Source: Actinobacillus genomosp. 1 (GTDB lineage: Bacteria; Pseudomonadota; Gammaproteobacteria; Enterobacterales; Pasteurellaceae). Taken from it: a stretch of DNA of 64,000 nucleotides. This document shows, piece after piece, positions 16,088 through 24,183 of the stretch. The position numbers and the translations under genes were made by a program. Numbering within the stretch: the stretch's first letter is position 1; each line of letters begins with the position of its first letter. The stretch covers positions 1,188,501-1,252,500 of the forward strand of contig NZ_CP103834.1 of the NCBI RefSeq assembly GCF_029774175.1. Direction: 5' to 3'. Under the pieces are notes generated by a model that worked only from the letters and a program-made list of their open reading frames with translations, was not told the origin of the DNA and searched no databases.

Positions 16088-16747
16088 TTATTTTTTAACT
16101 TCTAGTTTTCCATATGAAGGATGGCGAGGACCAACTAATAATCCACCGTTTCTTCCCAAATGAACCAAAGAACTCATTGCAGAAGCTGAAACTTCATAGC
16201 CTTTATCTTTTGTTGTATCTATCACTTGACTAACTGCTGCTTTAACTAATGCAACTAAAGCACCGTCATTACTATGTGTAGATCCTTCAGCAAAACGACC
16301 TGTACCTTCCCAAAGTGTTTTACCTGTTTTAAGGTCAACTAATTTCCCTTCCAATTCTACTTCTGTAACACTATCGAAAACTTTATAGCTTGTACCGTAT
16401 TTATCCACATTTATGTATAAAATACTATCGGCACCGAAAATATCATATATTTTCTTAATATTCGCACTTCGAATTGCATTACCGTCCGTTAAACCATTTT
16501 GTTTAAACACTTCATCTACAAGTGATACAGGATAAACATAATAGCCTAATTCTGCTAAAGGATAAGTCGCTCTCGCTAACACACTTGTGTCTGCCTTAAC
16601 ATCCACAGAATTATTTACAGGTAGTACAACCAATATTGACTTTGGCTTACTTTCTTTCAAGGCACTGTAATCATAAGAAGGCATCTGTTGATTAGCACAT
16701 CCAGATAAGAGCAAAATACCTGAAAGTAACATTAATAACTTTTTCAT
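16088..16747 (-). CDS. DUF799 (GNA1162-like) lipoprotein
   Basis: This is a 219-residue lipoprotein with a signal peptide ending in LSGC (Cys17). The mature part matches the DUF799/GNA1162 family (ILVVLPVNNSVDVKAD, ADSILYINVDKYGTSY, LWEGTGRFAEGS), whose fold resembles that of TolB-like periplasmic domains. It is third in an operon with DUF4810 and CsgG-family genes. That trio occurs in many Gram-negative bacteria and is thought to form an outer-membrane complex of unknown cargo. Confidence 0.85.
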   Translation of the reverse strand: MKKLLMLLSGILLLSGCANQQMPSYDYSALKESKPKSILVVLPVNNSVDVKADTSVLARATYPLAELGYYVYPVSLVDEVFKQNGLTDGNAIRSANIKKIYDIFGADSILYINVDKYGTSYKVFDSVTEVELEGKLVDLKTGKTLWEGTGRFAEGSTHSNDGALVALVKAAVSQVIDTTKDKGYEVSASAMSSLVHLGRNGGLLVGPRHPSYGKLEVKK

Positions 16748-16758
16748 TTTACTTATCC

Positions 16759-17103
16759 TTATTTCTTACGTTGTAAATATTGCATGAATGTTTTGCTTTC
16801 AGGGAACAATTGTTGCTCTTGAATAAAGGCATTTTGTGCTTCTGCTGTTTTCCCTTGCTTTAATAAAACAAGCCCTAAATGTCCATATACCCCCGGTGCA
16901 ACCGGTTTATTCGCATCTTTTGCCATTTTAATAATTTCATTAAAACCGTTTTCTTGCTTAACAAAATCATTCGGCTCATTGTAATAACTATAAATGATAT
17001 CCGAATAATTACCCCAATAATATTGAGTATTTACTGATTTTGAAGAACAAGCGGATAAAATCATTGCCATTAGAGCAAATGTGATTACGTTTACCTTCTT
17101 CAT
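16759..17103 (-). CDS. DUF4810 lipoprotein
   Basis: This 114-residue lipoprotein has lipobox LSAC (Cys19) and a mature chain with the DUF4810 pattern YYWGNYSDIIYSYYNEP, then a TPR-like helical pair (YGHLGLVLLKQGKTAEAQNAF). It lies 11 bases before the DUF799 gene and 9 bases after the CsgG-like gene. The tight spacing marks a single operon. Its role is presumably as a scaffold for the CsgG-like partner. Confidence 0.85.
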   Translation of the reverse strand: MKKVNVITFALMAMILSACSSKSVNTQYYWGNYSDIIYSYYNEPNDFVKQENGFNEIIKMAKDANKPVAPGVYGHLGLVLLKQGKTAEAQNAFIQEQQLFPESKTFMQYLQRKK

Positions 17104-17112
17104 TGCTACTCC

Positions 17113-17787
17113 TTATTTAGCTGGGGTCCAGTGTCCGGCTTCAATTCCATTTACTAAATTATTTACCGCTTCTCGAATAGCTAAATCTAACACTTTGCCA
17201 TTTAAGGTTGAGTCATAACCTGCTGTACCGCCAAAGCCTAAAACCTCGCGATTTGATAAGTTATATTCGCCCGCACCTTGCACTGAATAAGCCACTTCCG
17301 ATGTATTTACATTCACAACATTAAGGGTCACTTTTGCATAAGCAACTTGCTCTTTGCCACGTCCTAAAATACCAAACAATTGGTGATCACCAACTGTCTT
17401 ACGACCAAACTCCGTTACATCTCCCGTAATTACATAAGTAGCACCTTTGAGCTTTTGTTTTTGTCCTTTGATCTTCGCTTCGGTAGCCGCTTCGCTCATA
17501 TTGGTTCGATCAAGTACAGAAAAACGCCCTGTTTGTTGTAAATGGGAAACAAGAATAGTTTTTGATTGATTACCGAGCTGATCTTGCCCATCTGAAAACA
17601 CGCCATTTTGGAAGCTAGATTTATTATCAAACTTACCAACCGAAATAGCCGATTTTACACCGTGATAATTTGCTGCTGTACTTGCTGCCTGTGTTACTGT
17701 TGGCGCAATAGCTCTAGAACCTTCAGTTGCACAACCAGTTAAACCAAGTGCCGCAACACATAATGTAGTCATTAGTAATTTTTTCAT
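17113..17787 (-). CDS. CsgG/HfaB-family outer-membrane lipoprotein
   Basis: This is a 224-residue protein with lipobox LTGC (Cys19) and the CsgG-family core, including GRFSVLDRTNMSEAATE, ATYVITGDVTEFGRKTVG and AYAKVTLNVVNVNTSEVAYSV. CsgG proteins form oligomeric outer-membrane pores that export curli subunits or anchor surface structures. No curli genes are nearby. The operon CsgG-DUF4810-DUF799 sits between thrS and infC, an interruption of the common thrS-infC order. Confidence 0.88.
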   Translation of the reverse strand: MKKLLMTTLCVAALGLTGCATEGSRAIAPTVTQAASTAANYHGVKSAISVGKFDNKSSFQNGVFSDGQDQLGNQSKTILVSHLQQTGRFSVLDRTNMSEAATEAKIKGQKQKLKGATYVITGDVTEFGRKTVGDHQLFGILGRGKEQVAYAKVTLNVVNVNTSEVAYSVQGAGEYNLSNREVLGFGGTAGYDSTLNGKVLDLAIREAVNNLVNGIEAGHWTPAK

Positions 17788-17883
17788 TTATAACCCCTTT
17801 TGGTTAGATGGAAAGCCTTTTGGGATTCTAGCATATCAAAAAAACCTTTTAAACATACAAAATTGACTTAAATAAAAAGGACA

Positions 17884-17910
17884 CAAAAAAAGCGGTCAAA
17901 TTTGACCGCT
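17884..17910 (-). terminator. thrS terminator built from a perfect uptake-signal palindrome
   Basis: AGCGGTCAAATTTGACCGCT is a perfect 20-bp palindrome at 17891-17910. On the reverse strand it is followed by seven T, 19 bases after the thrS stop. Confidence 0.8.
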
Positions 17911-17928
17911 CTTTTACAAATAATGAAA

Positions 17929-19860
17929 TTACTCTTCGCCTAATAATTTAAGTTCACGAGCTTTCACTTGGTTTTTAAGGATTTCAACAAATTCATCAAT
18001 GGTGAATGTGCCTAAATCCGCGCCTTTACGGGTACGCACCGATACTTTGCCCGCTTCGATTTCTTTATCGCCGCACACAAGCATATAAGGTACTCGACGT
18101 AAGGTGTGTTCACGTACTTTAAAGCCGACTTTTTCGTTACGTAAGTCTGATTTCGCACGGATACCCGCATCAGATAACGCTTTCGTTACTTTTTGTACAT
18201 AGTCCGCTTGGCTATCGGTAATGTTCATTACCACTGCTTGAGTCGGCGCTAACCACGTTGGGAAGAAGCCAGCGTATTCTTCGGTAATGATACCGATAAA
18301 GCGTTCGATAGAACCTAAAATCGCACGGTGAATCATAACCGGTGTACGGCGACCGTTATCTTCCGCTACATAAGACGCATCTAAGCGACCCGGTAATGCG
18401 AAGTCTAATTGGATCGTACCGCATTGCCATTCACGATCTAAACAGTCACGTAATGCAAACTCAATTTTCGGACCGTAGAATGCTCCTTCACCTTCTTGGA
18501 TTTCATAGCTTAAACCGTTTGCGACTAATGCTTTCGCTAGGCCATCTTCTGCACGATCCCACATCGCATCATCACCAATACGGTTTTCGGGACGGGTTGA
18601 AAGTTTCACTTGAATGTTGCTAAAACCGAATGTGCTGTAAATGTCGTAAACCATACGGATACAGCTGGTTACTTCGCTTTCAATTTGATCTTCGGTACAG
18701 AAAATATGCGCATCATCTTGGGTAAAACCACGTACACGCATTAAGCCGTGTAATGAACCAGACGGCTCGTTACGGTGGCATGAACCGAATTCCGCCATAC
18801 GGATCGGTAAGTCACGGTATGATTTTAAACCTTGATTGAAGATTTGAACGTGACCTGGGCAGTTCATCGGTTTGATTGCATATTCACGGTTTTCAGATTG
18901 CGTAGTGAACATTAAATCCGCATAGTTTTGCCAATGGCCGGTACGTTCCCAAAGCACTCTGTCCATCATAAACGGACCTTTCACTTCTTGGTAATCGTAC
19001 TCTTTTAATTTAGTACGTACGAAAGTTTCAAGCTCACGGAAAATCGTCCAACCGTCATTGTGCCAGAACACCATACCCGGAGCTTCTTCTTGCATATGGT
19101 ATAAGTCTAACGCTTTACCGATACGGCGGTGATCACGTTTTGCCGCTTCTTCTAAACGGGTTAAGTATTCCGCTAATTGTTTTTTATCTGCCCAAGCCGT
19201 GCCGTAAATACGTTGCAACATTTTATTTTTGCTGTCGCCACGCCAGTATGCGCCTGCAACTTTTTGTAATTTGAAGTGGTGGCAGAAACGCATATTTGGT
19301 ACATGCGGACCACGACACATATCAATATATTCTTCGTGGTGATATAACGCTGGCGTTGCAGTACGTTCGATATTTTCATCTAAAATCGCCATTTTGTACG
19401 GTTCGCCACGTTTTTCAAACGTATCACGCGCTTCTTGCCAGCTCACAGGTTTTTTCACCACGTCATAGTTGGTTTTAGCCAGCTCAAGCATACGCTTTTC
19501 AATCGCATCTAAATCTTCTTGTGTGAGCGAGCGATCTAAATCCACATCATAATAGAAGCCGTTGTCGATTGTCGGGCCAATCGCCATTTTTACATCTGGG
19601 AATAATTGTTTGATCGCATGACCTAATAAGTGCGCACATGAGTGACGAATGATCTCTAAACCGTCTTCATCTTTTGCGGTAATAATTTCAAGTGAGCTAT
19701 CTTCAGAAATGATGTCACACGCATCACGGCGTTCGCCGTTTACACGACCTGCAATCGTGGCTTTTGCTAAGCCTGCACCGATTGATTGCGCAACTTCCAT
19801 TACAGAAACGGGATTATCGAATTGGCGTTGTGAGCCGTCTGGTAAAGTGATAATAGGCAT
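17929..19860 (-). CDS. thrS: Threonine-tRNA ligase
   Basis: This is a 643-residue threonyl-tRNA synthetase. The N-terminal TGS domain (MPIITLPDGSQRQF) comes first, then the editing domain with HSCAHLLGHA and CRGPHVPNM. The class II catalytic core follows (GMVFWHNDGWTIFRELE, MNCPGHVQIF), then the C-terminal anticodon-binding domain. The start at 19860 follows AAGGAT; the open frame extends 46 codons further but these are not ThrRS-like. A hairpin resembling the tRNA-Thr anticodon arm lies just upstream, suggesting the translational autocontrol known from E. coli. Confidence 0.97.
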   Translation of the reverse strand: MPIITLPDGSQRQFDNPVSVMEVAQSIGAGLAKATIAGRVNGERRDACDIISEDSSLEIITAKDEDGLEIIRHSCAHLLGHAIKQLFPDVKMAIGPTIDNGFYYDVDLDRSLTQEDLDAIEKRMLELAKTNYDVVKKPVSWQEARDTFEKRGEPYKMAILDENIERTATPALYHHEEYIDMCRGPHVPNMRFCHHFKLQKVAGAYWRGDSKNKMLQRIYGTAWADKKQLAEYLTRLEEAAKRDHRRIGKALDLYHMQEEAPGMVFWHNDGWTIFRELETFVRTKLKEYDYQEVKGPFMMDRVLWERTGHWQNYADLMFTTQSENREYAIKPMNCPGHVQIFNQGLKSYRDLPIRMAEFGSCHRNEPSGSLHGLMRVRGFTQDDAHIFCTEDQIESEVTSCIRMVYDIYSTFGFSNIQVKLSTRPENRIGDDAMWDRAEDGLAKALVANGLSYEIQEGEGAFYGPKIEFALRDCLDREWQCGTIQLDFALPGRLDASYVAEDNGRRTPVMIHRAILGSIERFIGIITEEYAGFFPTWLAPTQAVVMNITDSQADYVQKVTKALSDAGIRAKSDLRNEKVGFKVREHTLRRVPYMLVCGDKEIEAGKVSVRTRKGADLGTFTIDEFVEILKNQVKARELKLLGEE

Positions 19861-19867
19861 TTTTATA

Positions 19868-19902
19868 TCCTTGTTACAGTGGTCACCCATACGAGAGGTG
19901 AC
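19868..19902 (-). promoter_or_regulatory. thrS translational operator (tRNA-Thr anticodon-arm mimic)
   Basis: On the reverse strand GTCACC (19897-19902) pairs with GGTGAC (19882-19887). Allowing a closing T-G pair, the loop is the seven bases CTCGTAT: U at the position of U33, then CGU, a threonine anticodon, at positions 34-36. The Shine-Dalgarno AAGGA follows at 19868-19872. In E. coli ThrRS represses its own mRNA by binding a similar arm directly upstream of the ribosome-binding site. Confidence 0.7.
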
Positions 19903-20080
19903 TTGTTGGTTTAAAAATAAAAACCGCTGACAAGCGGTCTGATTTGAATCTTTTTTTACGATTTGTTTTACATCACCCCAACCTTGGATGAATAGCAAAA
20001 CGGATGAATTTTATCATAAAATCTCAACAAGCGGTCCGATTTCTCGCTCAATTTGCAAAATTTCTCTGAAAATAGACCGC

Positions 20081-20109
20081 TTGTATAAACTAACTATATT
20101 CGGTAGACT
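20081..20109 (+). promoter_or_regulatory. Candidate promoter of the mini-CRISPR
   Basis: TTGTAT at 20081-20086 and TAGACT at 20104-20109 are 17 bases apart. Transcription would begin around 20115, just before the hairpin of the first degenerate repeat (20117). Both hexamers match the sigma-70 consensus only moderately. The -35 hexamer overlaps an uptake signal. Confidence 0.35.
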
Positions 20110-20111
20110 GA

Positions 20112-20193
20112 AATCACTACTGAATAAGTAGCTTAGAAAACTTTTTTTTAGATATTATCTAAACCTTTTACCGCTGTATCAGCGGCTTTCCAA
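20112..20193 (+). ncRNA. Degenerate two-repeat mini-CRISPR upstream of csy1 (CreR-like guide RNA)
   Basis: Repeat copy 1 (20112-20139) matches the array repeat at 21 of 28 positions. Its hairpin is CTACT/AGTAG with loop GAATA, against CTGCC/GGCAG with GTATA in the array, so two base pairs changed on both sides. Its last eight bases CTTAGAAA, the crRNA 5' handle, are identical. Copy 2 (20166-20193) keeps the shape with CCGCT/AGCGG and loop GTATC but has a decayed 3' end. Between them are 26 bases (20140-20165), six fewer than array spacers. Cas6f should be able to cut both and release a crRNA-like RNA. Confidence 0.75.
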
Positions 20194-20202
20194 AAAACAT
20201 AT

Positions 20203-20230
20203 CCACTTTATTTTAAATTTTATTTAATTT
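20203..20230 (+). promoter_or_regulatory. Predicted Csy-complex binding site at the csy1 promoter (CC PAM plus protospacer)
   Basis: The 26 bases from 20205 match the pseudo-spacer at 20 of 26 positions and are preceded by CC, the type I-F PAM. Positions 1-5, 7-11, 13-14, 16-19 and 21-23 match. Mismatches are at 6, 12, 15, 20, 24, 25 and 26; 6, 12 and 24 are bases that type I complexes do not read. The site ends 15 bases before the predicted -35 box. Partial pairing of this kind should allow binding without Cas2/3 cleavage. Confidence 0.7.
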
Positions 20231-20245
20231 AAATTTTTAATTAAA

Positions 20246-20275
20246 TTGATCAATCATTATTCAATTAGGTATAAT
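20246..20275 (+). promoter_or_regulatory. Predicted csy operon promoter
   Basis: TTGATC (20246-20251) and a consensus TATAAT (20270-20275) are separated by 18 bases, 33 bases before the csy1 start codon. The DNA upstream is extremely AT-rich and could act as an UP element; the predicted Csy-complex site overlaps that stretch. Confidence 0.6.
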
Positions 20276-20308
20276 TGCAGACACATTAAAAATAGAAGAG
20301 GTCAAACT

Positions 20309-21658
20309 ATGATAACTCCTTTACAAATTAGGGCTAAAATCATTGATTTCCTACAAGCCCAACACCTTAAAAAGTCTGAAAATGATTACAAAAAACTAGA
20401 AAAAGCGACCGAACCGGAAGAGATTGCCAAAATAAAAGCTGAAATTAGTAAAAGCGAAGAAAAGTATCGGTTCGATACTTGGATTCATATCGCAGCAACC
20501 GAAATGGCAAGGCAACTAAAATTTGGTACTCATATCGCTAAAGGAATCCACCCCGATGCCAAAGGCAATAACATAAACTTTCAGGCTAATTTGAATCTCC
20601 CCTCGACATTAGTTGGTTCTCAATTAATTGATCAACTTGTTTTAGATGCTAACGGTAATGCTGCTGCACTCCCTCTCGCTGCATTTTTCGATATTATAGT
20701 TGATGAAGTAAATAAACGGACTTTAAAAGACCTATTGCTAACAGATGATCCTTGTTTAGACGGTTGTTTTAGTGATGATCATTCTCTTTCGGCACAATAT
20801 AAAATCGCTTTTCAAATGGCACTAAAAGGTAATTTAAACTCACCGGAAACACATGAGCGAAATAAACAAATTTTATGGGTAAATAGCAGCTCAGCTATTG
20901 AGGATAATCACTATACTTGCCTGATTCCGCTTTATCCATCCTCCTTCACTCACGCCATTTATAATAAGCTGAATCAAGCCCGTTTTTCTGAGGAAAATAA
21001 ACAAGCAAGGGAAAATCGTTATAAAAATAAAGCACAAAATCCCTATATATCTATTCCCCATTTAGCAGTCACTAAACTAGGTGGAACAAAGCCGCAGAAC
21101 GTCAGTTTATTAACCAGTAAACAAGGTGGCAGAAACTATTTACTTCCCTCTCTTCCTCCCATTTTTGCCAAAGGCGAACTTCGCTTAACCGGTACACAAA
21201 AGACGATTTTCAATGAACGCTTAGCCTATGTCTGCCGAGCCGGTTTATACCAACTATATCAAGCCGTTGAAGCCCCTAAAAATATTTATACTATTCGAGA
21301 CTCACGTGTCGAAGCCGTAAACTTAATTGTTCAAATAGTACTGCAACAAGCTTATAAGTTACAGAAACGTACTGCCGGTTGGAGCCGAGGCTACCAACTG
21401 GCTGGGTGCGAAAAATATTGGCTTGATCCTCAACGTGCTAAGTTAAATGGAGAAGAACAATTCCATTCGGCTTTAACTCAACAAGACTGGATTTCTGACG
21501 TAGAACAACGCTTTGCCGCTTGGCTCAATGCGTTGCTCAAAAAACGCTTTCCAAAACATCAGGACGATTTTACCGCTACGGAATATAACGAATGGCGTAA
21601 ATATTTCCGAAAAAAATTACATCGACAATTACGCCATGTATATAAGGAGGTGCTATGA
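20309..21658 (+). CDS. csy1: Type I-F CRISPR-associated protein Csy1 (Cas8f)
   Basis: This is a 449-residue Csy1, the large subunit of the I-F surveillance complex, which with Cas5f caps the crRNA 5' handle and reads the CC PAM. Features include the charged N-terminal coiled segment (KKSENDYKKLEKATEPEEIAK) and the C-terminal region KRTAGWSRGYQLAGCEKYWLDP typical of Csy1. The start at 20309 follows AGAGG. The gene overlaps csy2 by four bases (ATGA), opening a csy1-csy2-csy3-cas6f operon. The predicted guide-RNA element and its target site lie directly upstream. Confidence 0.95.
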   Translation: MITPLQIRAKIIDFLQAQHLKKSENDYKKLEKATEPEEIAKIKAEISKSEEKYRFDTWIHIAATEMARQLKFGTHIAKGIHPDAKGNNINFQANLNLPSTLVGSQLIDQLVLDANGNAAALPLAAFFDIIVDEVNKRTLKDLLLTDDPCLDGCFSDDHSLSAQYKIAFQMALKGNLNSPETHERNKQILWVNSSSAIEDNHYTCLIPLYPSSFTHAIYNKLNQARFSEENKQARENRYKNKAQNPYISIPHLAVTKLGGTKPQNVSLLTSKQGGRNYLLPSLPPIFAKGELRLTGTQKTIFNERLAYVCRAGLYQLYQAVEAPKNIYTIRDSRVEAVNLIVQIVLQQAYKLQKRTAGWSRGYQLAGCEKYWLDPQRAKLNGEEQFHSALTQQDWISDVEQRFAAWLNALLKKRFPKHQDDFTATEYNEWRKYFRKKLHRQLRHVYKEVL

Positions 21659-22614
21659 ATTATCCAAACTTTTATCTGCTGTTTGATCATGTTGAAATTC
21701 AAGCGGCAAACACGATTTCCAGCCCGATCACGTATGGTTTTCCTGCACTCACCGGTTTTACCGGTGCAATTCATGCACTTAGCCGTAAACTGTTTTCCCA
21801 ACAAGTGGAATTAGGCGGCGTGATGATTGCTTGTCATGATTATCAAATATTAGGTTATAAAAATAGTGATTTCTCAGATTTAACCTTTAATCAAACACGT
21901 AACCCTCTCAAAAAAAATGGCGATTCGCCTTCCATTATCGAGGAAGGAAAAATTCGCTTGGATATTTCATTAGTCGTTGAAATAGAAGTTAAAGATCCGG
22001 AGCTTTACTATGCATTAAATAGTCAGGACTCGGAACAAAAAACACAATTTCTTGAACATTGCAAAAAATTGCTTATGCAACAACGAATTGCCGGAGGTAG
22101 TGTTTTTCAAATTGAGAATGTTGAACTCTTTAATTTAAGTGATACTAAAGAAATAAAACTTGCTCTTATGCCAGCTTTCGTTCTCATGGATGCAAAGCAA
22201 ACCTTAGCGGATATTACTCAGTCATTACAAAACGGAATCTCAAATAATGAAATAACGATTTATCCTGCTACTCCGAATGCGAATGCGCTGGATGCGTTAC
22301 TTGAGGTAGCAACATTACACCATATTCCATTATCCGAACACGCAACTTCCCAAGAATGGGAAACCTTTAATGTCAATCAAGGAAAAGGATGGCTAGTACC
22401 GATTCCTGTCGGTTACCAAGCTATTTCACCGCTATTTACTGCCGGTGACATGCAAAATTGCCGTACTACTGAATACCCAAGCCAATATGTTGAAACGGTT
22501 TACAGCTTAGGGAAATGGGTTTTCCCTTTTAGTTTACCTGATGATTTATCGCAATGTTTTTGGCGCTACAACACCCCGCAAGATAATCTCTATTTAATTA
22601 CCCAAGGAGCATAA
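21655..22614 (+). CDS. csy2: Type I-F CRISPR-associated protein Csy2 (Cas5f)
   Basis: This 319-residue Csy2 has the RAMP-like start NFYLLFDHVEIQAANTISSPITYGFPALTGFTGAIHAL, shared with Cas5f proteins. It pairs with Csy1 at the 5' end of the crRNA. It also contains the later motif GWLVPIPVGYQAISPLF, conserved in the family. Coupling to csy1 by overlap and to csy3 by a one-base gap (TAATATG) indicates joint translation. Confidence 0.95.
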   Translation: MNYPNFYLLFDHVEIQAANTISSPITYGFPALTGFTGAIHALSRKLFSQQVELGGVMIACHDYQILGYKNSDFSDLTFNQTRNPLKKNGDSPSIIEEGKIRLDISLVVEIEVKDPELYYALNSQDSEQKTQFLEHCKKLLMQQRIAGGSVFQIENVELFNLSDTKEIKLALMPAFVLMDAKQTLADITQSLQNGISNNEITIYPATPNANALDALLEVATLHHIPLSEHATSQEWETFNVNQGKGWLVPIPVGYQAISPLFTAGDMQNCRTTEYPSQYVETVYSLGKWVFPFSLPDDLSQCFWRYNTPQDNLYLITQGA

Positions 22615-22615
22615 T

Positions 22616-23611
22616 ATGACAAAATTAACTACTGCATCAGTTCTAGCCTTTGAGCGTAAACTTGATATTTCCGATGCCACTTTTACCCAGAAAAATAGCA
22701 TGAGTGACGCACCTGAAATTGCGGTTACAATTCGAGAAAAATCGGTAAGAGGGACTATTTCAAATCGCTTAAAAAACGCATTAGCCAATGATCCTGCCAA
22801 ATTAGACGCTGAAATTGAAAAAGCCAATTTACAGCGCGTTGATGTTGCAACTTTAAATGACGACTACGATACCTTAGTCGCAAGATTTACCTGTAAAGTT
22901 TTACCTTTTGAAGGAAAGCCTAATGTTTGTAATGATCCTGAATATCAAGCAAAACTCCTATCGACCATTCAAAATTACTTAACCACTCACGGTATGTCGG
23001 AATTAGCCAAAAGATATGCAACTAATTTAGCAAATGCTCGTTGGTTATGGCGTAATCGTATCAGTGCAGAAACTATCCAAGTCAGTATAAAGGTCGCGGA
23101 TGATGTGATTGTTTTCGAAAATGCCAAACAACTGCCGCTTAACAGTTTTGAACAAGCGGATGAAAAACTTCAAAAAATTGCAAGTTATATTGAAAAAGGT
23201 TTAAAAGGCGAAGAATTCATCATTCTGGAAATTGAAGCCCAAGCCAAAATGGGACGTGGTCAAGAAGTATACCCGTCACAAGAATTGGTGTTAGATACCG
23301 GTACTCACAAAAGTAAAATTTTGTATGAAATCAATAACAAAGCCGGAATGCATTCACAAAAAATCGGCAATGCGATTCGTACCATTGATACTTGGTATGC
23401 AGAAAATGCCCCTTTCCCGATTGCAGCCGAACCTTATGGCGCAGTCACTAATCTTGGTACGGCGTTCCGCCAGCCAAAAGAAAAAATCGATTTCTATACA
23501 CTATTCGATAACTGGGTATTAAAGGACGTAGCACCGGAACTTGAACAACAGCACTACGTTATTAGCGTATTAATTCGAGGTGGCGTATTTGGCGCAAGCG
23601 GTAAGGAATAA
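22616..23611 (+). CDS. csy3: Type I-F CRISPR-associated protein Csy3 (Cas7f)
   Basis: This 331-residue Csy3 forms the backbone of the Csy complex; six copies normally coat a 32-nt spacer, each covering six bases. The sequence has the family start SVLAFERKLDISDATF and the motifs ANARWLWRNRI and AVTNLGTAFRQPKEKIDFYTLFDNW. A 26-nt guide such as the one predicted upstream of csy1 would fit exactly one Csy3 fewer. It lies between csy2 and cas6f with two-base gaps. Confidence 0.95.
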   Translation: MTKLTTASVLAFERKLDISDATFTQKNSMSDAPEIAVTIREKSVRGTISNRLKNALANDPAKLDAEIEKANLQRVDVATLNDDYDTLVARFTCKVLPFEGKPNVCNDPEYQAKLLSTIQNYLTTHGMSELAKRYATNLANARWLWRNRISAETIQVSIKVADDVIVFENAKQLPLNSFEQADEKLQKIASYIEKGLKGEEFIILEIEAQAKMGRGQEVYPSQELVLDTGTHKSKILYEINNKAGMHSQKIGNAIRTIDTWYAENAPFPIAAEPYGAVTNLGTAFRQPKEKIDFYTLFDNWVLKDVAPELEQQHYVISVLIRGGVFGASGKE

Positions 23612-23613
23612 AT

Positions 23614-24183
23614 ATGAGTGAATTAACACATTACATTGAGCTAAAAGCGATTCCCCAAGTAGATATACTTCAAACGGATGTAATTGCACATAGTTTGCAA
23701 ATTTTGCATAAATTTCTACCGCTTTATCAAGGCGAAATCGGGTTAGGCTTTCCAGCTTACGGCTTAGGGCGCACGCTTGGTGGAATCATTCGAGTTTTCG
23801 GAAATGAGCAACATTGTACCCAAATAAAAACACAATTAATTGGAGAAGGTTTACAAGACTATGTGCTTATTACATCGGTAACACCTGTGCCGGAAGAAAT
23901 AGTGGAATACTACCGTTACCAAAGGGTACATAGAAAAGGCCAAAGTGCTATTCGCCGTACAGAGAAATTTTTAACTCAACAAGGGAAATGGACTGAAGAT
24001 GTTCGCAAAGAGATGCTAATACATCAACAGAATCAAAAAACATTTCCCCATGTAAAACTCAAGAGCAGTAGTACTAAGCAGCATTTTGTATTAGCAATAC
24101 GACAATTTCGTTTAGCAGAACCCGCTTCCGGCTTATTTAACGCATATGGATTAAGCCAAGTAGCAACCGTTCCGCATTTCTAA
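23614..24183 (+). CDS. cas6f: Type I-F crRNA endoribonuclease Cas6f (Csy4)
   Basis: This is a 189-residue Cas6f, which cuts each repeat RNA at the 3' base of its hairpin and stays bound. A candidate catalytic His is at 32 (LQILHKF). The arginine-rich RNA-binding helix (YRYQRVHRKGQSAIRRTEKF) and the motif LKSSSTKQHF near residue 149, which carries the catalytic Ser region, are visible. The C-terminal YGLSQVATVPHF is family-typical. Last gene of the csy operon; a weak terminator and the array leader follow. Confidence 0.95.
   Translation: MSELTHYIELKAIPQVDILQTDVIAHSLQILHKFLPLYQGEIGLGFPAYGLGRTLGGIIRVFGNEQHCTQIKTQLIGEGLQDYVLITSVTPVPEEIVEYYRYQRVHRKGQSAIRRTEKFLTQQGKWTEDVRKEMLIHQQNQKTFPHVKLKSSSTKQHFVLAIRQFRLAEPASGLFNAYGLSQVATVPHF

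Noticed and set aside
20132..20150. T8 run after the first degenerate repeat as an intrinsic terminator
   Set aside because: The T run begins 11 bases after the hairpin stem, too far for a standard terminator, and the handle sequence CTTAGAAA between them is perfectly conserved with the array.
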